A DNA stretch of 64,000 nucleotides, from contig NZ_CP040889.1 in assembly GCF_006171285.1 (NCBI RefSeq), forward strand, positions 2,232,001-2,296,000, in the 5' to 3' direction. The position numbers and the translations under genes were made by a program. Shown here one piece after another: positions 60,196 to 64,000 of this stretch. The notes beneath the pieces are model-generated. The model had not been told where the DNA came from. It saw only the letters and a list, made by a program, of their open reading frames with translations, and did no database searches. Positions within the stretch are counted from its first letter, which is position 1. Each line of letters starts with the position of its first letter. This DNA is from Leclercia adecarboxylata. Its GTDB lineage: Bacteria; Pseudomonadota; Gammaproteobacteria; Enterobacterales; Enterobacteriaceae.

Positions 60196-60934
60196 GCTGC
60201 CCCCCACATACCTGACAGCCGCTGGCGCGCTGCAAAGCCAGCTGCCGCCAGCTTCCTGCCCGGGCGTCGAACAGACGTAGCGCATTGCGCGGGGCCTCGA
60301 TGCCGCTGAGCAGCTTGATCGCCTCCAGCGCCTGCAGGGTGCCCATCACGCCAACCACCGGCCCGACAACACCGGCGGTGCGGCAGTTGCGCTGCGGCTC
60401 GTCATCATCCGGCCAAAGGCAGCGGTAGCAGCCCTGCGTCCAGGGAGGCGTCAGCACCATCATCTGTCCGCCAAAGCCCACGGCGCTGGCGGTGATAAGC
60501 GGAGTGTTGAGCATCACGCAGGCGGCGTTGATCGCCTGGCGGGTGGCCATGTTGTCGGTGCAGTCCAGCACCACGTCGGCGCGGGCGATCTCCTCCTGCA
60601 GCGCGTTGCCTTCCAGCCGGGTCTGCAGGGCAATCAGCCGGATATCGGGGTTGAGCTGCTGCAGGCGACGCTGCGTTACCTGCGCTTTCGGCTGGGCAAT
60701 ATCGTCGGTGGTGAAGAGGATCTGCCGCTGCAAATTGCTCAGATGAACCTCGTCATCGTCGGCCAGCACCAGCGTGCCGATCCCGGCTCCGGCCAGGTAT
60801 AGCGCCGCCGGGGCGCCCAGTCCACCGAGGCCGATCAGCAACACCCGGCTGGCGAGCAGCTTTTGCTGCCCGTCGATGGCGATATCGTCCAGCAGGATCT
60901 GGCGGCTGTAGCGCATAAAGTCACGGTCATTCAT
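60179..60934 (-). CDS. thiF: ThiS adenylyltransferase ThiF
   Basis: E1-like enzyme that adenylates the ThiS C-terminus. 251 residues, the E. coli length. The nucleotide loop is GLGGLG (35-40). The zinc site uses C169/C172 (CYRC) and C240/C243 (CQVC). C184 (RNCRTAG) is the cysteine reported to form an acyl disulfide with ThiS. It overlaps thiE by 8 bp and thiS by 17 bp. Confidence 0.96.
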   Translation of the reverse strand: MNDRDFMRYSRQILLDDIAIDGQQKLLASRVLLIGLGGLGAPAALYLAGAGIGTLVLADDDEVHLSNLQRQILFTTDDIAQPKAQVTQRRLQQLNPDIRLIALQTRLEGNALQEEIARADVVLDCTDNMATRQAINAACVMLNTPLITASAVGFGGQMMVLTPPWTQGCYRCLWPDDDEPQRNCRTAGVVGPVVGVMGTLQALEAIKLLSGIEAPRNALRLFDARAGSWRQLALQRASGCQVCGGQHADPV

Positions 60935-61561
60935 CGCCTGTCCCCGCCAGTTGCAGCAGCTGCGCCGTCGCTGCCTGCCAGTCCCCGGCCTGGGTGATGG
61001 CGCTCACCACCGCGATGCTTCCCACGCCGGTCGCCAGGACCGCAGGCGCGCGTTCGAGGCTTATACCGCCGATGGCGACGGTGGGATAATCCCCGAGCCG
61101 TTCGATATGACGGGCCAGCTGTTCAAGCCCTTGCGGAGCTGAAGGCATCTGCTTGGTCTGGGTCGGAAAAACGTGTCCCAGGGCGATGTAAGACGGACGT
61201 GCCGCCAGCGCCACGTCGATCTCCATGTCGTCATGCGTCGACACGCCAAGACGCAAGCCGGCGCGACGAATGGCTTCCAGATCGGTGGTCTCCAGATCCT
61301 CCTGACCCAGATGCACGCCGTAAGCCTGGTGCTTAATCGCCAGACGCCAGTAGTCATTGATAAACAGGCGGGCGTCATAGCGACGCCCCAGGGCAATGGC
61401 CGCCACAATATCGGCCTCAACCTCATCATCCTGCTTATCCTTGATGCGCAGCTGCAGGGTTTTTACCCCGGCGGTCAGCAGACGCTCAAGCCACGCCACG
61501 CTGTCGACCACCGGGTAAAGCCCCAGACGAAACGGCACTGGCGGAAAGTTGGGCTGATACA

Positions 61562-61562
<1 letters not shown>
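60927..61562 (-). CDS. thiE: thiamine phosphate synthase ThiE
   Basis: Joins HMP pyrophosphate and thiazole phosphate into thiamine phosphate. 211-residue TIM barrel, the E. coli length. Conserved segments are [38 protein letters not shown] and GHVFPTQTK. Its start overlaps the thiC stop codon (TAATG). Confidence 0.96.
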
Positions 61563-63695
<2,133 letters not shown>

Positions 63696-63699
<4 letters not shown>

Positions 63700-64000
63700 G
63701 CCGGTCGGGCGACGTTATCTTCGTTGCTGGCTTTCAGATTGTGATCCAGCGCGAGGGCGATCAGGTTGTCTTCCAGCGTAAATCGTTGCTCCAGCGCCTC
63801 GCCGATATCAGAAAGTGCCTGCTGAAATTCCAGATAGTTGTCCTGATCGATGGCATTTTCGAGCGTGGAGTCGTAATAATCCATGATCTGCTGAGTGTTG
63901 GCTTCCAGCAGAGGGTAGAGTTTGGTGGCCGCTAAAAACGGGCTGTTACCTTCCATTTCACCGATAATGCGTTCATAAATATTGAAATGACCATTGGAAA
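63696..64000 (-). CDS. rsd: regulator of sigma D, Rsd (partial, N-terminus beyond window)
   Basis: Anti-sigma-70 factor made in stationary phase; it also stimulates SpoT hydrolase activity in E. coli. About 101 C-terminal residues are inside the window, continuing upstream past 64000 (...SNGHFNIYERIIGEME). The family is about 158 residues. The helical motif LEANTQQIMDYYDSTLE and DNYLEFQQALSDIGEALE are near-identical to E. coli Rsd. An internal Met at 63956 is not the start, because conserved residues precede it. It lies upstream of thiC on the same strand, as in E. coli. Confidence 0.93.

Overview
The window is a 64 kb stretch of the chromosome of a member of the Enterobacteriaceae close to Enterobacter, Lelliottia and Leclercia. 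Nearly every protein aligns from memory with an E. coli K-12 protein of the same length, but the gene set and order differ from E. coli in several places. It is almost entirely ordinary core chromosome. I see no prophage, insertion sequence, integrase, CRISPR array or toxin cluster. Both ends cut a gene: avtA on the left and rsd on the right.

Region 1 (1-14,000) holds carbohydrate genes: avtA (partial), periplasmic amylase malS, bax, and the complete D-xylose regulon. The regulon consists of regulator xylR, ABC importer xylFGH, and divergently xylA-xylB. It is followed by the acetyltransferase wecH and the small lipoprotein gene ysaB. Region 2 (14,400-21,200) holds glyQ-glyS, an ABC-F ATPase gene with an unusual leader, yiaG, yiaF and the cold-shock gene cspA. 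Region 3 (21,200-26,400) is a four-gene minus-strand operon (kguE-kguK-kguT-ghrB/kguD) with its own LacI-family regulator. Gene order and an operator palindrome match the Pseudomonas 2-ketogluconate (kgu/ptxS) system. Region 4 (26,500-35,130) holds yiaD, bisC, yiaC, tag, yhjY, yhjX, eptB and a tRNA-Pro, followed by a curious partial copy of that tRNA carrying a run of small hairpins. Region 5 (35,900-41,700) is the dipeptide importer dppABCDF.

At about 41,660-41,700 the map jumps, compared with E. coli, from the dpp locus to the coaA - thrU-tyrU-glyT-thrT - tufB - secE-nusG - rplKAJL - rpoBC block. This translation and transcription block runs to 57,100. A minus-strand pair of lactose/cellobiose-type PTS genes (IIB-IIA, with no IIC) then sits between rpoC and the thiamine operon thiCEFSGH. 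That operon is headed by a clear TPP riboswitch. The window ends in rsd, which encodes the anti-sigma-70 factor.

The regulatory layer is readable. There is a candidate CRP site and XylR operator between xylF and xylA, and MalT-like boxes plus a CRP-like site before malS. A YpdB/PyrR direct repeat precedes yhjX and a PtxS-type palindrome precedes kguE. Other elements are the cspA cold-shock leader, the L11 and L10 leaders with their promoters, the rplL-rpoB attenuator and the thi-box. The points most worth a second look are the tRNA-Pro partial copy with its hairpin cluster, the dppF/coaA junction, the orphan IIB-IIA pair with LacI/CRP-like sites, the kgu operon, and the short overlapping reading frames ahead of the ABC-F gene.
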